A stretch of 64,000 nt of DNA from 66-474 sp035281745. GTDB taxonomy: Bacteria > Pseudomonadota > Gammaproteobacteria > Xanthomonadales > Rhodanobacteraceae. The notes under the pieces were generated by a model, which had not been told where the DNA came from, ran no database searches, and saw only the letters and a list, made by a program, of their open reading frames with translations. The position numbers and the translations under genes are program-made. The DNA lies in the NCBI GenBank assembly GCA_035281745.1, contig DATEDI010000021.1, forward strand, positions 1-64,000, written 5' to 3'. Below, one piece after another: positions 31,397 through 40,957 of the stretch. Position 1 is the first letter of the stretch; the number at the start of each line of letters is the position of its first letter.

Positions 31397-34300
31397 ATGA
31401 AACACCAAACGATGCTTCGGAAAAAATTGCTGGCGGCGTTGATCACCAGCACGGTTGCCTCGACGTTGTCGTTGCCCGGCATCGTCTGGGCGCAATCAGC
31501 GAATGCCAATTTGCGGGGCACTGCCCCGCCGAACGCGCAGATCACCGCACGCAATGTCGCCACCGGGACGGTTCGCGTTACCAAAGCCTCCGCGAATGGC
31601 AGCTACGTGCTGGTGGGACTGCAGCCGGGCACTTGGCGTATCGACGCCGGCCCCGGTACCGGCCAGACGGTAACGCTGTCGGTGGCGTCGACCGCCACCC
31701 TGAATCTCACTGCGGCTACCGGCGGCCCCGCCACGGCGGCGCCGCAGACACTCCAGACCGTGCAAGTTGTCGGCACTCAGCTGTTCGACACCAAGACGTC
31801 GCAGGTCGGCGAGACAGTCTCGCAACACCAGATCCAGACCATGCCGCAGGTGACCCGCAACTTCCTCGAGTTCGCCGACACCGTGCCGGGCATGATCTTC
31901 ACCGTCAACCCGTCCGGCAATACCTCATTGCGGAGTGGCGCACAGAACACCGCCGCGGTAAATGTCTACATCGATGGCGTGGGCCAAAAGAGCTACTTGT
32001 TCGGCGGCGTTTCCGGCCAGAACGCGACTCAAGGCAATCCCTTCCCGGAGCTTGCGATCGGCCAGTACAAGGTGATCACCTCCAACTACAAGGCCGAATA
32101 CGGCCAGTTGTCGAGCGGCGCGGTGACGGCGGTGACCAAATCCGGCACCAATGAGTTCCACGGCGAGGTGTACGGCAACTACACCGACGACAGTTATCGC
32201 GACATGACGCCGAGCGAAAAGGCGTCGGGCACCAAGACAACGTCGATGAGCAAGGAATACGGCTTCGCGCTCGGTGGCCCGATCATCCAGGACAAGATGC
32301 ATTTCTTCATCACCAACTCGGTGAAGCGCTTCAACACACCGATCGCGGTGGTGCCGGGTGTCACGGGCGTAACCGACCTGCTGCCCACCGACGCGCAATC
32401 GCAACTCGGGCCGGCCAACCTGCCGTTCTTCGAGAACCTGTTCTTCGGCAAGCTGGACTGGGAACCCACCGACAGCGATCGCATCGAACTGCGTGCGCAG
32501 ATCCGCAACGAAAACCAGATCGGCAACATCGGCGGCACCACCGCGGCCTCGGCCGGCATCCAGACCAAGAACACCGACAAGCGCTACGAGCTGTACTGGT
32601 CGCACAGCACGGACGCCTGGTTCAACGAAGCCCTGCTGACTTATGAGAATGCGTTTTTCGTGCCACAGCAGATCACTTCGGGAGTCGGACAGGCCTACAC
32701 CTTCGGCCCGAACAACAACGCGATGATCATCCAGACCGGCGCGCCCGACCCGCGCGCCGAGCAGAACAAGGGCCAGAAAGGTCCCGGCTTCAAGGACGAC
32801 CTGACCTTCACCGATTTCCACTGGCTCGGCGACCATGTCGTCAAGGTGGGCGTGCGCTACGCCGACGTGACACTGGTGTCGCAGGACGCCGGCGACTCAA
32901 CCGCGCAGGCGTTCTACAACGTGTGTCCGCCCGGTGGCGGCACCAACTGTCCGCCCGGCAGCCCCGTGGGCACCAATTCGACACCCTACAAGGCCACGTT
33001 CGGGGTACCGTCGGTGGGTTTCAGCCCGATCGTGCGTACCAAGGACAAACAGTTTGGCGCCTATGCCCAGGACGACTGGGAAGTGAATGACCACCTCACG
33101 CTGAATCTCGGCGTCCGCTGGGACATGGAACACAATTCCTCGTACCTCGATTGGGTGACGCCGGCCAATGTGATCGCGGCTTTCAACAGCCAGGACCCGA
33201 ACGCGCCCGCCGGCCAGACCTACGCCCAGTCGCTGGCGCTGGGCGGTGTCAACATCAACGACTATATTTCGAACGGTCATAATCGCAGCCCCAAGAAGAA
33301 CGAATGGCAGCCGCGACTCGGCTTTTCCTACGACATCGGCGGCGACCAACGGCACGTGATTTTCGGCGGCGCCGGGCGCGCCTACGACCGCAACCTCTAC
33401 AACTATCTGCAGCTCGAACAGACCAAGTTCGCGCTCGACCAGGAAACCTATTACTTCAGCAGTCCCACCCAAGCGTGCATGGGAGACCCCTGCACGCCCT
33501 GGGATCCGAAATATCTCGACGTTGGCAATCTACAAGCGCTGGTAGCAGGCACCAATGCCGGCAAGGAAGTCGACGTCATCAACAACGATCTCAAGATTCC
33601 GTACTCGGACCAGTTCAGCCTCGGTATGCGCAACAAACTGGGGGACTGGAACACCAGCGCCACGGTGGCACGCGTGGTCAGCAAGGACGGGTTCGTGTTC
33701 ACCTTGGGCAACCGTTACCCCAACGGCGCGTTCTGGATGAATGGCAGCCAGCCCTGGGGCAACAGCATTCCGGGCTTCGGCAGTCTGATCATCGGCAACA
33801 GCGGCATCGAGACCCGCAGCACCCAGTTGTTGCTGTATGCGGAAAAGCCGTACACACGGGAGTCCGGCTGGGGGGCCACTATTGCCTATACCCACACCAA
33901 CGCCACCCAGAACCGCAACCTGCGGGCCGATTTCACGGGCGAGAATTACGCGTTCGATGAGGCAACCATCCAGGATTATCCGTTCATTCTCTCGAACGCC
34001 GCGCCCAAGCACCGGCTGGTCGCCACCGGCGTGGTCGACGTTCCCTGGGACATCACGCTGTCGGCCAAGCTGACCCTGGCGACACCGACTCCGCTCAACG
34101 ACATTGCCCACTACGGCGCAACCTTCCCGAACGGCAGCACGGGCATACCCGCCGCGACCATTCCGAACGGCGGCAAACGCTTCCTGATCGGTGGGCCGAT
34201 CTGGGGTTACCGCGATGTCGATTTCTCCGCGACCAAGAACATCCGGATCAGCGACAGCGTGTATTGGTACCTGCGGCTGGATATCCTCAACGCCTTCAAT

Positions 34301-34435
34301 TACAAGAACTACACCGACACTTTGGTCAACTGGGGATCAAACGGCGTTTTCGATCCGGTGGCCGTCTACAACACAACAGGCAATATCACCGGCGTGCCGC
34401 GCACCTTCAAGTTCACGATGGGGGTGAGGTGGTAA
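31397..34435 (+). CDS. TonB-dependent outer-membrane receptor (carbohydrate locus)
   Basis: A 1012-residue precursor with a signal peptide (cleavage after VWA, residue 32). After it comes a carboxypeptidase-regulatory-like beta domain (residues 36-90, ITARNVATGTVRVTKASANGSY), then the plug (LQTVQVVGT, NVYIDGVGQKSYLFGG, EYGQLSSGAVTAVTKSGTN) and a large 22-strand-type barrel ending in FTMGVRW with a C-terminal aromatic residue. This is the Oar/CarbopepD class common in Xanthomonadales. Its position directly after the LacI gene and before glucan genes suggests uptake of an oligosaccharide. A terminator follows. Confidence 0.92.
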   Translation: MKHQTMLRKKLLAALITSTVASTLSLPGIVWAQSANANLRGTAPPNAQITARNVATGTVRVTKASANGSYVLVGLQPGTWRIDAGPGTGQTVTLSVASTATLNLTAATGGPATAAPQTLQTVQVVGTQLFDTKTSQVGETVSQHQIQTMPQVTRNFLEFADTVPGMIFTVNPSGNTSLRSGAQNTAAVNVYIDGVGQKSYLFGGVSGQNATQGNPFPELAIGQYKVITSNYKAEYGQLSSGAVTAVTKSGTNEFHGEVYGNYTDDSYRDMTPSEKASGTKTTSMSKEYGFALGGPIIQDKMHFFITNSVKRFNTPIAVVPGVTGVTDLLPTDAQSQLGPANLPFFENLFFGKLDWEPTDSDRIELRAQIRNENQIGNIGGTTAASAGIQTKNTDKRYELYWSHSTDAWFNEALLTYENAFFVPQQITSGVGQAYTFGPNNNAMIIQTGAPDPRAEQNKGQKGPGFKDDLTFTDFHWLGDHVVKVGVRYADVTLVSQDAGDSTAQAFYNVCPPGGGTNCPPGSPVGTNSTPYKATFGVPSVGFSPIVRTKDKQFGAYAQDDWEVNDHLTLNLGVRWDMEHNSSYLDWVTPANVIAAFNSQDPNAPAGQTYAQSLALGGVNINDYISNGHNRSPKKNEWQPRLGFSYDIGGDQRHVIFGGAGRAYDRNLYNYLQLEQTKFALDQETYYFSSPTQACMGDPCTPWDPKYLDVGNLQALVAGTNAGKEVDVINNDLKIPYSDQFSLGMRNKLGDWNTSATVARVVSKDGFVFTLGNRYPNGAFWMNGSQPWGNSIPGFGSLIIGNSGIETRSTQLLLYAEKPYTRESGWGATIAYTHTNATQNRNLRADFTGENYAFDEATIQDYPFILSNAAPKHRLVATGVVDVPWDITLSAKLTLATPTPLNDIAHYGATFPNGSTGIPAATIPNGGKRFLIGGPIWGYRDVDFSATKNIRISDSVYWYLRLDILNAFNYKNYTDTLVNWGSNGVFDPVAVYNTTGNITGVPRTFKFTMGVRW

Positions 34436-34474
34436 GGCAGCACGTCTCCATCGCGCAAACCGCAAGCGTGGGAA

Positions 34475-34512
34475 GGCGGGTCCGGCACTCTCCACGGGCC
34501 CGCCTTTTTTTT
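34475..34512 (+). terminator. Intrinsic terminator after the TonB receptor
   Basis: GGCGGGTCCG and CGGGCCCGCC form a 10-bp stem (one G-U pair) with a 10-nt loop, followed by T8. It starts 39 nt after the receptor stop. The halogenase-like gene starts 24 nt after it, so read-through would be partial and would give lower expression than the receptor. Confidence 0.85.
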
Positions 34513-34535
34513 GATGATTCCGGGAAGTTCGCAAC

Positions 34536-36044
34536 GTGAGTGCCTCACCGGTCCGCAACGTCGTGATCGTCGGCGGTGGCACCGCCGGCTGGATGGCCGC
34601 GGCCGCGCTGGCCAAGCTGTTCCCGGGCACCCTCTCGATCCGGTTGATCGAATCCGAGCAGATCGGCACGGTCGGCGTCGGCGAAGCCACGGTGCCGCAC
34701 CTGAAATTGTTCAACCAGCTGCTGGAAATCGACGAGGCCGAGTTCGTCCGCACGGTCAAGGGCACCTTCAAGCTCGGCATCGAATTCGTGGATTGGGCGC
34801 GCATCGGTGATCGCTACTTCCATGGCTTCGGCACCATCGGCCACGATTACGGCCTGCTGCCCTTCCACCAGTACTGGCTCAGGGCGCACCAGCAAGGCAT
34901 CGCGGCCGACCTCGGCGAATATTCGCTGCACACGAAAGCCGGCCCACTCGGCAAATTCATGGTGTCGGCCACGGATGTGCCACCGAAATCGCCGCTGGCG
35001 GACATCGCCTACGCCTACCATTTCGATGCCGGCCTGTACGCGAAATACCTGCGTCGTTACGCGGAGCAGCGAGGCGTACGGCGTACCGAGGGCAAGGTGG
35101 TGGACGTGCAGTTGCGCAGCGAGGACGGTTTCGTCGAGGCGGTGGTGCTTGAAAGCGGCGAACGCGTCGAAGGCGATCTGTTCCTCGATTGCTCCGGCTT
35201 CCGCGGCCTGCTGATCGAACAGACCCTGCACGCGGGTTACGAAGACTGGTCGCACTGGCTGCCCTGCGACCGGGCTGTCGCGCTGGCCTGCGAATCCGTG
35301 GGACCACCGACCCCGTTCGTGCGCTGCACCGCGCGCGAGGCGGGCTGGACCTGGCGGATACCCTTGCAGCATCGAGTCGGCAACGGCTACGTGTATTCGA
35401 GCGAATACATTTCCGACGATGCGGCCGCGGCCACGTTGGTGAAACAGCTCGACGGCCACGCCATCGGCGAACCCCGGGTGCTGCGCTTCACCGCGGGCCA
35501 GCGCAGGAAGGCGTGGGACCGGAACGTGGTCGCGCTCGGACTCGCCGCGGGTTTCCTGGAACCGCTGGAATCCACCGCGATCTACATGATCCAATCCGGT
35601 CTCGCGCGCCTGGTCAAACTGTTCCCTGACCGTGGCTTCAGCCAGCCGGTGATCGACCGCTACAACGCGCAGACCACGTTCGAAATCGAGCGCATCCGCG
35701 ATTTCATCATCCTGCACTTCTGCGCTACCGAACGCGACGACACGCCGTTCTGGAACTACTGCCGCAACATGGACATTCCCGAACCGCTGGCCGACAACAT
35801 CCGGCTGTTCCGCGACAGCGGGCGCTTCTACCGCAATGCCGAGGAACTGTTCGCGCTCACCAGTTGGGTGGAAGTGATGATCGGCCAGCGCATCCTGCCG
35901 CGCGCGTACCACCCCGCGGTCGACCAGCTTTCCGACGCCGAACTGCGGCAACTGATGGAAGGCGTCGAGCGGGTGATCGCGACGTGCGTCGATGCCATGC
36001 CGATGCACCAGCAATTCATTGCGCGCCATTGCGCCGCCGTGTGA
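34536..36044 (+). CDS. Flavin-dependent (tryptophan) halogenase-like protein
   Basis: A 502-residue FAD enzyme with the tryptophan-halogenase fold and a GTG start. Critical features match PrnA: the FAD loop VGGGTAGWM (12-20), the catalytic Lys79 in GTFKLG (same number as PrnA), WTWRIP (271-276, the WxWxIP motif that blocks monooxygenase activity) and EPLESTAIY with Glu345 at the PrnA Glu346 position. The substrate is unknown; such genes commonly sit beside TonB receptors in Xanthomonas and Caulobacter, and several prefer bromide. No pathway for a chlorinated metabolite is nearby. It lies between the receptor and a glucanase, both on the same strand. Confidence 0.9.
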   Translation: MSASPVRNVVIVGGGTAGWMAAAALAKLFPGTLSIRLIESEQIGTVGVGEATVPHLKLFNQLLEIDEAEFVRTVKGTFKLGIEFVDWARIGDRYFHGFGTIGHDYGLLPFHQYWLRAHQQGIAADLGEYSLHTKAGPLGKFMVSATDVPPKSPLADIAYAYHFDAGLYAKYLRRYAEQRGVRRTEGKVVDVQLRSEDGFVEAVVLESGERVEGDLFLDCSGFRGLLIEQTLHAGYEDWSHWLPCDRAVALACESVGPPTPFVRCTAREAGWTWRIPLQHRVGNGYVYSSEYISDDAAAATLVKQLDGHAIGEPRVLRFTAGQRRKAWDRNVVALGLAAGFLEPLESTAIYMIQSGLARLVKLFPDRGFSQPVIDRYNAQTTFEIERIRDFIILHFCATERDDTPFWNYCRNMDIPEPLADNIRLFRDSGRFYRNAEELFALTSWVEVMIGQRILPRAYHPAVDQLSDAELRQLMEGVERVIATCVDAMPMHQQFIARHCAAV

Positions 36045-36140
36045 CGGCAATCGCGACGCATCAAGCACAAGGGGTGATCCAATGGGGAATGTGATGCAAC
36101 ATTTGGCCGGTCCCGTGCCCGCGGAGGCGCCGTGGCCGTG

Positions 36141-37718
36141 ATGGGGAATGCAATGAGAGTTCGCTTCACCGCAACGGCCATGCTGCGCAGGGCCGGCACC
36201 ACCACGTTTTTCCTGCTGCTGGCGTTGCTGACGGCCGCGCCGGCGCATGCCGCGGCGCGCCTCAACCCGCTGCAGGCCATGGACGCCGGCGCGGCGAGCG
36301 CCTTGCAGTCGCCTTCGCTGGACGACATCGAACACCGCACGTTCGAATTCTTCTGGCAGACGGCCAATCCGAAGAATGGACTGGTGCCCGACCACTGGCC
36401 GCCGCACCCCGAGCGGGATTACTTCTCCAGCATCGCCGCCGTGGGCTTCGCCCTGACGGCGTACCCGATCGGGGTGGAGCGCGGCTGGATCACGCGCGAA
36501 CAGGCGCGCCAGCGCGTGCTGGCCACGTTGAAATTCTTCGCGAACGCGCCGCAAGGCGACAGCGAGGACCACGACGCCGGTTACCACGGATTCTTCTATC
36601 ACTTCCTCGACACCCAGACCGGGCTTCGCTATGGCCGCTGGGTCGAAGTTTCGACCATCGACACCACGCTGCTGATGGCGGGCGTGCTGTTCGACCAGAC
36701 CTACTTCGACCAGGACAATCCCGAGGAACGCGAAATCCGCGAACTCGCCGACAAGCTCTACCGCGACGTGGACTGGGACTGGGCGCAGGCGCGTCCGCCG
36801 CTCGTCAGCATGGGCTGGACGCCGGGCGGCAAGTTCATCCCCAACGACTGGAAGGGCTACGACGAGGCGAAAATCCTGTACATCCTCGCACTCGGCTCGC
36901 CGACCCATGCAGTGAAGCCCGAGGCGTGGAAAGCGTGGACATCGACCTATCACCTCACCTGGGGCAGCTTCATGGGCGGCAAGCCGCACGTCGGCTTCGC
37001 ACCGCTGTTCGGTCACCAGTACAGCGAATCGTGGGTGGATTTCCGCGGTATTCGCGATGCGTACATGCGTGCGCGCGGGGTGGATTATTTCGAGAACGCC
37101 CGTCGCTCGGTGATCGGGCAACGTGCCTACGCGATCTCCACCGTCGGGCACTTCGCGGGCTACGACGGGAACATCTGGGGTTTGACCGCCTGCGACGGAC
37201 CAGGCAATACCACCTGGCAGCGGCCGGATGGCACGAGCCTGAAGTTCTACGGCTATTTCGCGCGCGGTGCGGATGTCGGCGAAATCATCGACGACGGCAC
37301 CATCGCGCCCACCGCGGCGATTGGCTCGATCGTGTTCGCGCCGGAGCTGGTGTTGCCGGCTATCGATGCGATGTACAGCCGCTACGGCAAATGGCTGTAT
37401 TCGAAATACGGTTTCGTGGACGCCTTCAATCCCACGTTCCAGTTGAAGGACGTGCCGTTGCGCAGCGGACACGTGGTACCGGGTGAGGGCTGGTTCGACG
37501 ACCAATACCTCGGGATCGACCAGGGGCCGATCCTGTTGATGATCGAGAATTACCGCTCCGGTTTCGTGTGGAACGTGATGCGCCGCAACCCGTACATCCG
37601 GCGCGGGCTGGAACGCGCGGGCTTCACGGGTGGCTGGCTGGACGCGAAGCCCATCGAGCCGGGAAATGGCGCATCATCTCCCGCCATGGATTCGTCCGCG
37701 GCAATCCGAGTGCAATGA
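36141..37718 (+). CDS. GH144-like glucoamylase-family (beta-1,2-glucanase-type) protein
   Basis: A protein of about 525 residues with a signal peptide (cleavage after AHA) and one large all-alpha domain of the glucoamylase-like PF10091 family. The blocks FEFFWQTANPKNGLVPD, SIAAVGFALTAYPIGVERGW, GYHGFFYHFLD, EVSTIDTTLLMAG, YDEAKILYILALGSPTH, WGLTACDG and the C-terminal GWFDDQYLGIDQGPILLMIENYRSGFVW are characteristic. GH144 members of the family are beta-1,2-glucanases; other members have other activities, so beta-1,2-glucan is an inference. The start is ambiguous: GTG 36132, ATG 36141 or ATG 36153. Confidence 0.82.
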   Translation: MGNAMRVRFTATAMLRRAGTTTFFLLLALLTAAPAHAAARLNPLQAMDAGAASALQSPSLDDIEHRTFEFFWQTANPKNGLVPDHWPPHPERDYFSSIAAVGFALTAYPIGVERGWITREQARQRVLATLKFFANAPQGDSEDHDAGYHGFFYHFLDTQTGLRYGRWVEVSTIDTTLLMAGVLFDQTYFDQDNPEEREIRELADKLYRDVDWDWAQARPPLVSMGWTPGGKFIPNDWKGYDEAKILYILALGSPTHAVKPEAWKAWTSTYHLTWGSFMGGKPHVGFAPLFGHQYSESWVDFRGIRDAYMRARGVDYFENARRSVIGQRAYAISTVGHFAGYDGNIWGLTACDGPGNTTWQRPDGTSLKFYGYFARGADVGEIIDDGTIAPTAAIGSIVFAPELVLPAIDAMYSRYGKWLYSKYGFVDAFNPTFQLKDVPLRSGHVVPGEGWFDDQYLGIDQGPILLMIENYRSGFVWNVMRRNPYIRRGLERAGFTGGWLDAKPIEPGNGASSPAMDSSAAIRVQ

Positions 37719-37753
37719 CCATCCGATTGACTTCAAGGCCTCGTTGAACAAAG

Positions 37754-37873
37754 CCCCTCTCCCTTCGGGAGGCGGGTGGGGGTGAGGGTTCGGACAACCT
37801 AGAGTGTTCGGTGCCTCGCGAGGAGTCGGACCCTCATCCGGCGCTTCGCGCCACCTTCTCCCGGAGGGAGAAG
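37754..37873. repeat. CCCTCTCCC/GGGAGAAGG palindromic element
   Basis: Left part CCCCTCTCCCTTCGGGAG...GGTGAGGGTTCGGAC, right part GTCGGACCCTCATCCGG...TTCTCCCGGAGGGAGAAGG: a foldback element of about 120 bp whose arms are mutually complementary. The type is frequent between genes in Xanthomonadales and other proteobacteria. It lies just before the substrate-binding protein, and open reading from inside it gives a spurious N-terminal extension to that gene. Confidence 0.85.
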
Positions 37874-37906
37874 GAATGCACTCGCCAAGTTTCGGAGTTG
37901 ACGGGG

Positions 37907-39196
37907 ATGCGCAATTGGCCACGCGTTCGTTTTTTCGCGGTTATCGCGGGTTTCTTGATGCTGCTGACAAATTGCAGCTCACCGACACAACAAGGCACCA
38001 CGCTGGAGTTCTGGACCATCGGCCGCGAAGGCGAGGCGGTCGCGCAACTGTTGCCCGCGTTCGAGCAGGCGCATCCCGGCATACAGGTACGCGTACAGCA
38101 AATCCCGTTGACCGCGGCGCACGAAAAGCTGCTGACCGCCTACGCGGGCGACTCGCTGCCCGACCTCACCCAGATCGGCAACACCTGGATCGCGGAGTTC
38201 GCGGCGCTGCACGCGCTGGTGCCACTGCAATCGCGCGTCGCGCAGTCGACGCTGATCCGGGCGGACGATTACTTCGCCAGCGCGTGGGCGACCAACGTGA
38301 TCGACGGCACGTTGTACGGCATTCCCTGGTATGTCGATACGCGCCTGCTGTTCTACCGCGCCGACCTGCTGCGCGAGGCGGGCTTCGACGCGCCGCCCCG
38401 CGACTGGGCCGACTGGCAGGCGCAGATGGATGCGATCCGTACGACGAGCCACAACACGCGTTGGGGTGCGTTGCTGCCGACCAACGAGTACGACCAATTG
38501 CTGGCGCTGGCCTTGCAGCAGCACGTGCCGCTGCTGCGCGACGGCGGCCGCTACGGCAATTTCGAGAGCGCGGCTTTCAAGCGCACGCTGGCGTTCTATG
38601 TCGGCCTGTTCAAGCGCGGCGACGTGCCGGGCTGGACCAACGTGCAGGTCGGCAACCCGTGGCAAGCATTCGGGCGCGGCGAGTTCGTGTTCTATCTGTC
38701 CGGGCCGTGGAACATCGGCGAATTCCGCAAGCGACTTCCTGCGTCGCAACAAGGTGAGTGGTCGACCGCGCGACTGCCCGGTCCGGCCGGTCCCGGCGAC
38801 TCGGTCGCGTATGGTTCGAGCCTGGTGATCCTGCGTCATTCGAAGCACCAGGACGCTGCGTGGAAGTTGATCGAATACCTGTCACAGCCCGACCTGCAGG
38901 CGCGCTTCTATGAACTGCTGGGCGACCTGCCCGCGCGGCGCTCCGCGTGGGAAAGCCCTGTGCTGAAGGGCGACCCGAAGCTGCGCGCGTTCCGTGCCCA
39001 GCTCGAACACATGCGTCCGGCACCGCAGGTTCCGGAATGGGAGCAGATCGTCAACATGATGCAGCAGGTCGCCGCGCGCGCGGTCGCGGGCCAGCTCACG
39101 ATCGACGAGGCTGCCGCGCAGATGGACACGCAGGCCGATGCGATCCTCGCCAAGCGGCGCTGGGTGCTGACGCGTCAGCACGGGGCGGCGCCATGA
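37907..39196 (+). CDS. ABC sugar transporter, substrate-binding lipoprotein
   Basis: A 429-residue family 1 (MalE/UgpB-like) solute-binding protein. The signal ends in LLTNCSS, a lipoprotein-like box with Asn at -1. The mature protein has LEFWTIGREGEAVAQLLPAFEQAHPGI, LPDLTQIGNTW, the LYGIPWYVDTRLLFYRADLL block and FVFYLSGPWNIGEFR, typical of oligosaccharide binders. The start at 37907 is chosen because the preceding codons belong to a repeat. Its stop overlaps the next start (ATGA), so it heads a three-gene importer operon. Confidence 0.92.
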   Translation: MRNWPRVRFFAVIAGFLMLLTNCSSPTQQGTTLEFWTIGREGEAVAQLLPAFEQAHPGIQVRVQQIPLTAAHEKLLTAYAGDSLPDLTQIGNTWIAEFAALHALVPLQSRVAQSTLIRADDYFASAWATNVIDGTLYGIPWYVDTRLLFYRADLLREAGFDAPPRDWADWQAQMDAIRTTSHNTRWGALLPTNEYDQLLALALQQHVPLLRDGGRYGNFESAAFKRTLAFYVGLFKRGDVPGWTNVQVGNPWQAFGRGEFVFYLSGPWNIGEFRKRLPASQQGEWSTARLPGPAGPGDSVAYGSSLVILRHSKHQDAAWKLIEYLSQPDLQARFYELLGDLPARRSAWESPVLKGDPKLRAFRAQLEHMRPAPQVPEWEQIVNMMQQVAARAVAGQLTIDEAAAQMDTQADAILAKRRWVLTRQHGAAP

Positions 39197-40074
39197 ACCG
39201 CAGTGCGGCGGCGTGGCTGTTCCTTGCGCCCGCGCTGCTGGTGCTGGGCGTGTTTTTCCTGCTGCCAGTGCTCGCGGGTTTGGGCCTGAGCCTGACCGAC
39301 TACGACCTTTACGCCCTGGCCGACATCCACAATCTGCGCTTCGTGGGCCTCGCCAACTACTGGGGCTTGCTGCACCGTCCGTTGTTCTGGGCGGCGCTGG
39401 GACACACACTGTATTTCGTGATCGTCGGCGTGCCGCTGTCGATGCTGGCTTCGCTGGGCACCGCACTGCTGCTCAATGCGTCCGCCGCACGCTTCACGCC
39501 GTTCTTCCGCACCGCGTTGTTCGCGCCGGTGGTCACGACCGTGGTCGCCGTGGCGGTGATCTGGCGCTACCTCTTCAACACGCAATTCGGCGTGGTCAAT
39601 TTCGTGCTGGCACACTTGGGCATCCCGCCGGTCGACTGGCTGGGCGACCCGCACTGGGCCATGCCGATGATCATCCTGTTCGCGGTGTGGAAGAACTTCG
39701 GCTACAACATGATCATCCTGCTGGCCGGCTTGCAAGCCATCCCTGCCGACCTGTACGAGGCCGCGCGCATCGACGGCGCGTCCGCATGGCGACAATTCCG
39801 GCACATCACATTGCCGGGGCTGTCGCCGATCCTGTTGATGGTCGGCATCCTCACCGTGTCGGGCTACTTCCAATTGTTCGCCGAGCCCTACGTGATCACC
39901 GAAGGCGGCCCGCTGCAGAGCACCGTGAGCGTGCTGTACCTGATGTACGACCAGGGCTTCAAGTGGTGGAACATGGGCACCGCCTCGGCGGTGGCCTTCC
40001 TGCTGTTCCTGGTGATGTTCGCGGCGACGGCGTTGATGTGGCGCTTCGGCGAAAACCGGAAGGACGCGGCATGA
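39193..40074 (+). CDS. ABC sugar transporter permease (MalF/UgpA type)
   Basis: A 293-residue inner-membrane permease with six helices. The EAA loop that docks the ATPase is visible at LYEAARIDGASAWRQFRHITLPGLSP. The start overlaps the solute-binding protein stop by 4 nt and its stop overlaps the next permease start by 4 nt, so all three are translationally coupled. It imports oligosaccharides of unknown identity with the permease at 40071-40892 and the ATPase at 42446-43546. Confidence 0.95.
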   Translation: MNRSAAAWLFLAPALLVLGVFFLLPVLAGLGLSLTDYDLYALADIHNLRFVGLANYWGLLHRPLFWAALGHTLYFVIVGVPLSMLASLGTALLLNASAARFTPFFRTALFAPVVTTVVAVAVIWRYLFNTQFGVVNFVLAHLGIPPVDWLGDPHWAMPMIILFAVWKNFGYNMIILLAGLQAIPADLYEAARIDGASAWRQFRHITLPGLSPILLMVGILTVSGYFQLFAEPYVITEGGPLQSTVSVLYLMYDQGFKWWNMGTASAVAFLLFLVMFAATALMWRFGENRKDAA

Positions 40075-40892
40075 ACTCGCGCATCCACGCGTGGCTGGTC
40101 AATGGCGCGCTGGTCGCGTGCACCGCGGTGGTGTTGTTCCCGCTGTTCTGGATGCTGTCGGTGTCGTTCATGCAGCCGGGCGAAGCCAACAACCTGCCGC
40201 CGCCGATGCTGCCGCTGCATCCGACCCTCGCCAACTACCGCGAACTGTTCGCGCACGCCGGCATGGGCCGCTACTTCGCGAACAGCCTGATCATTTCGAC
40301 ATCGATCACGCTGCTGTCACTGGCCTGCAATACGTTGGCCGGTTACGCGTTCGCCAAGCTGCGTTTCGCGGGACGCGAAAAAATGTTCGGCGTGCTGATC
40401 GGCGCGCTGGTGGTTCCGGCGCAGGTCGCGATGCTGCCCCTGTTCCTGCTGCTGAAATACGCGGGGTTGATCAACAGTTACTGGGCGGTGATCCTGCCCG
40501 CGATGGCCAGCGTGTTCGGCATCTTCCTGGTGCGCCAGTACGCGCGCGGCATCCCGGGCGAACTGCTGGAAGCGGCCCGGGTGGATGGTGCGGGCGAACT
40601 GCGGATTTTCGCCCAGGTGGTGCTGCCGCTGCTGAAGCCGATCCTGGTCACGCTGGCGGTGTTCACCTTCCTCGTCGCGTGGAACGATTTCATGTGGCCA
40701 TTGATCGCGCTGACCGGCCAGCAGCACTACACGCTGCCGGTGGGCCTCGCTTCGCTCTCGCGCGAGCACGTGCAGGATTCGGGCTTGATGATGGCCGGCG
40801 CGGTGGTGACGGTGATCCCGGTGCTGGTGCTGTTCCTTGCGCTGCAGCGCTATTACCTGCACGGGTTGTTGCTGGGAAGTGTCAAAGGTTGA
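40071..40892 (+). CDS. ABC sugar transporter permease (MalG/UgpE type)
   Basis: A 273-residue second permease with six helices and the EAA loop LLEAARVDGAGELRIFAQVVLPLLKP. It pairs with the upstream permease to form the membrane channel. The 4-nt overlap shows coupling. No ATPase gene follows directly: the ATPase is 1.5 kb further on, after the oppositely oriented beta-glucosidase. Confidence 0.95.
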   Translation: MNSRIHAWLVNGALVACTAVVLFPLFWMLSVSFMQPGEANNLPPPMLPLHPTLANYRELFAHAGMGRYFANSLIISTSITLLSLACNTLAGYAFAKLRFAGREKMFGVLIGALVVPAQVAMLPLFLLLKYAGLINSYWAVILPAMASVFGIFLVRQYARGIPGELLEAARVDGAGELRIFAQVVLPLLKPILVTLAVFTFLVAWNDFMWPLIALTGQQHYTLPVGLASLSREHVQDSGLMMAGAVVTVIPVLVLFLALQRYYLHGLLLGSVKG

Positions 40893-40957
40893 GAAGCGGC
40901 GCGCGGCGCGTGGGACGGATTGCTTGCCGAAAGCCGGCGTCAGCCCAACCTACGCGG

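Noticed and set aside
34545..37505. Long antisense open frame of 986 codons across the halogenase and glucanase genes
   Set aside because: It is a shadow of two well-recognised genes on the plus strand; the translation is rich in Arg, Ala, His and Val with no domain.
37811..37906. Upstream in-frame start for the ABC solute-binding protein
   Set aside because: The extension is encoded by an intergenic palindrome; the signal peptide begins at 37907.
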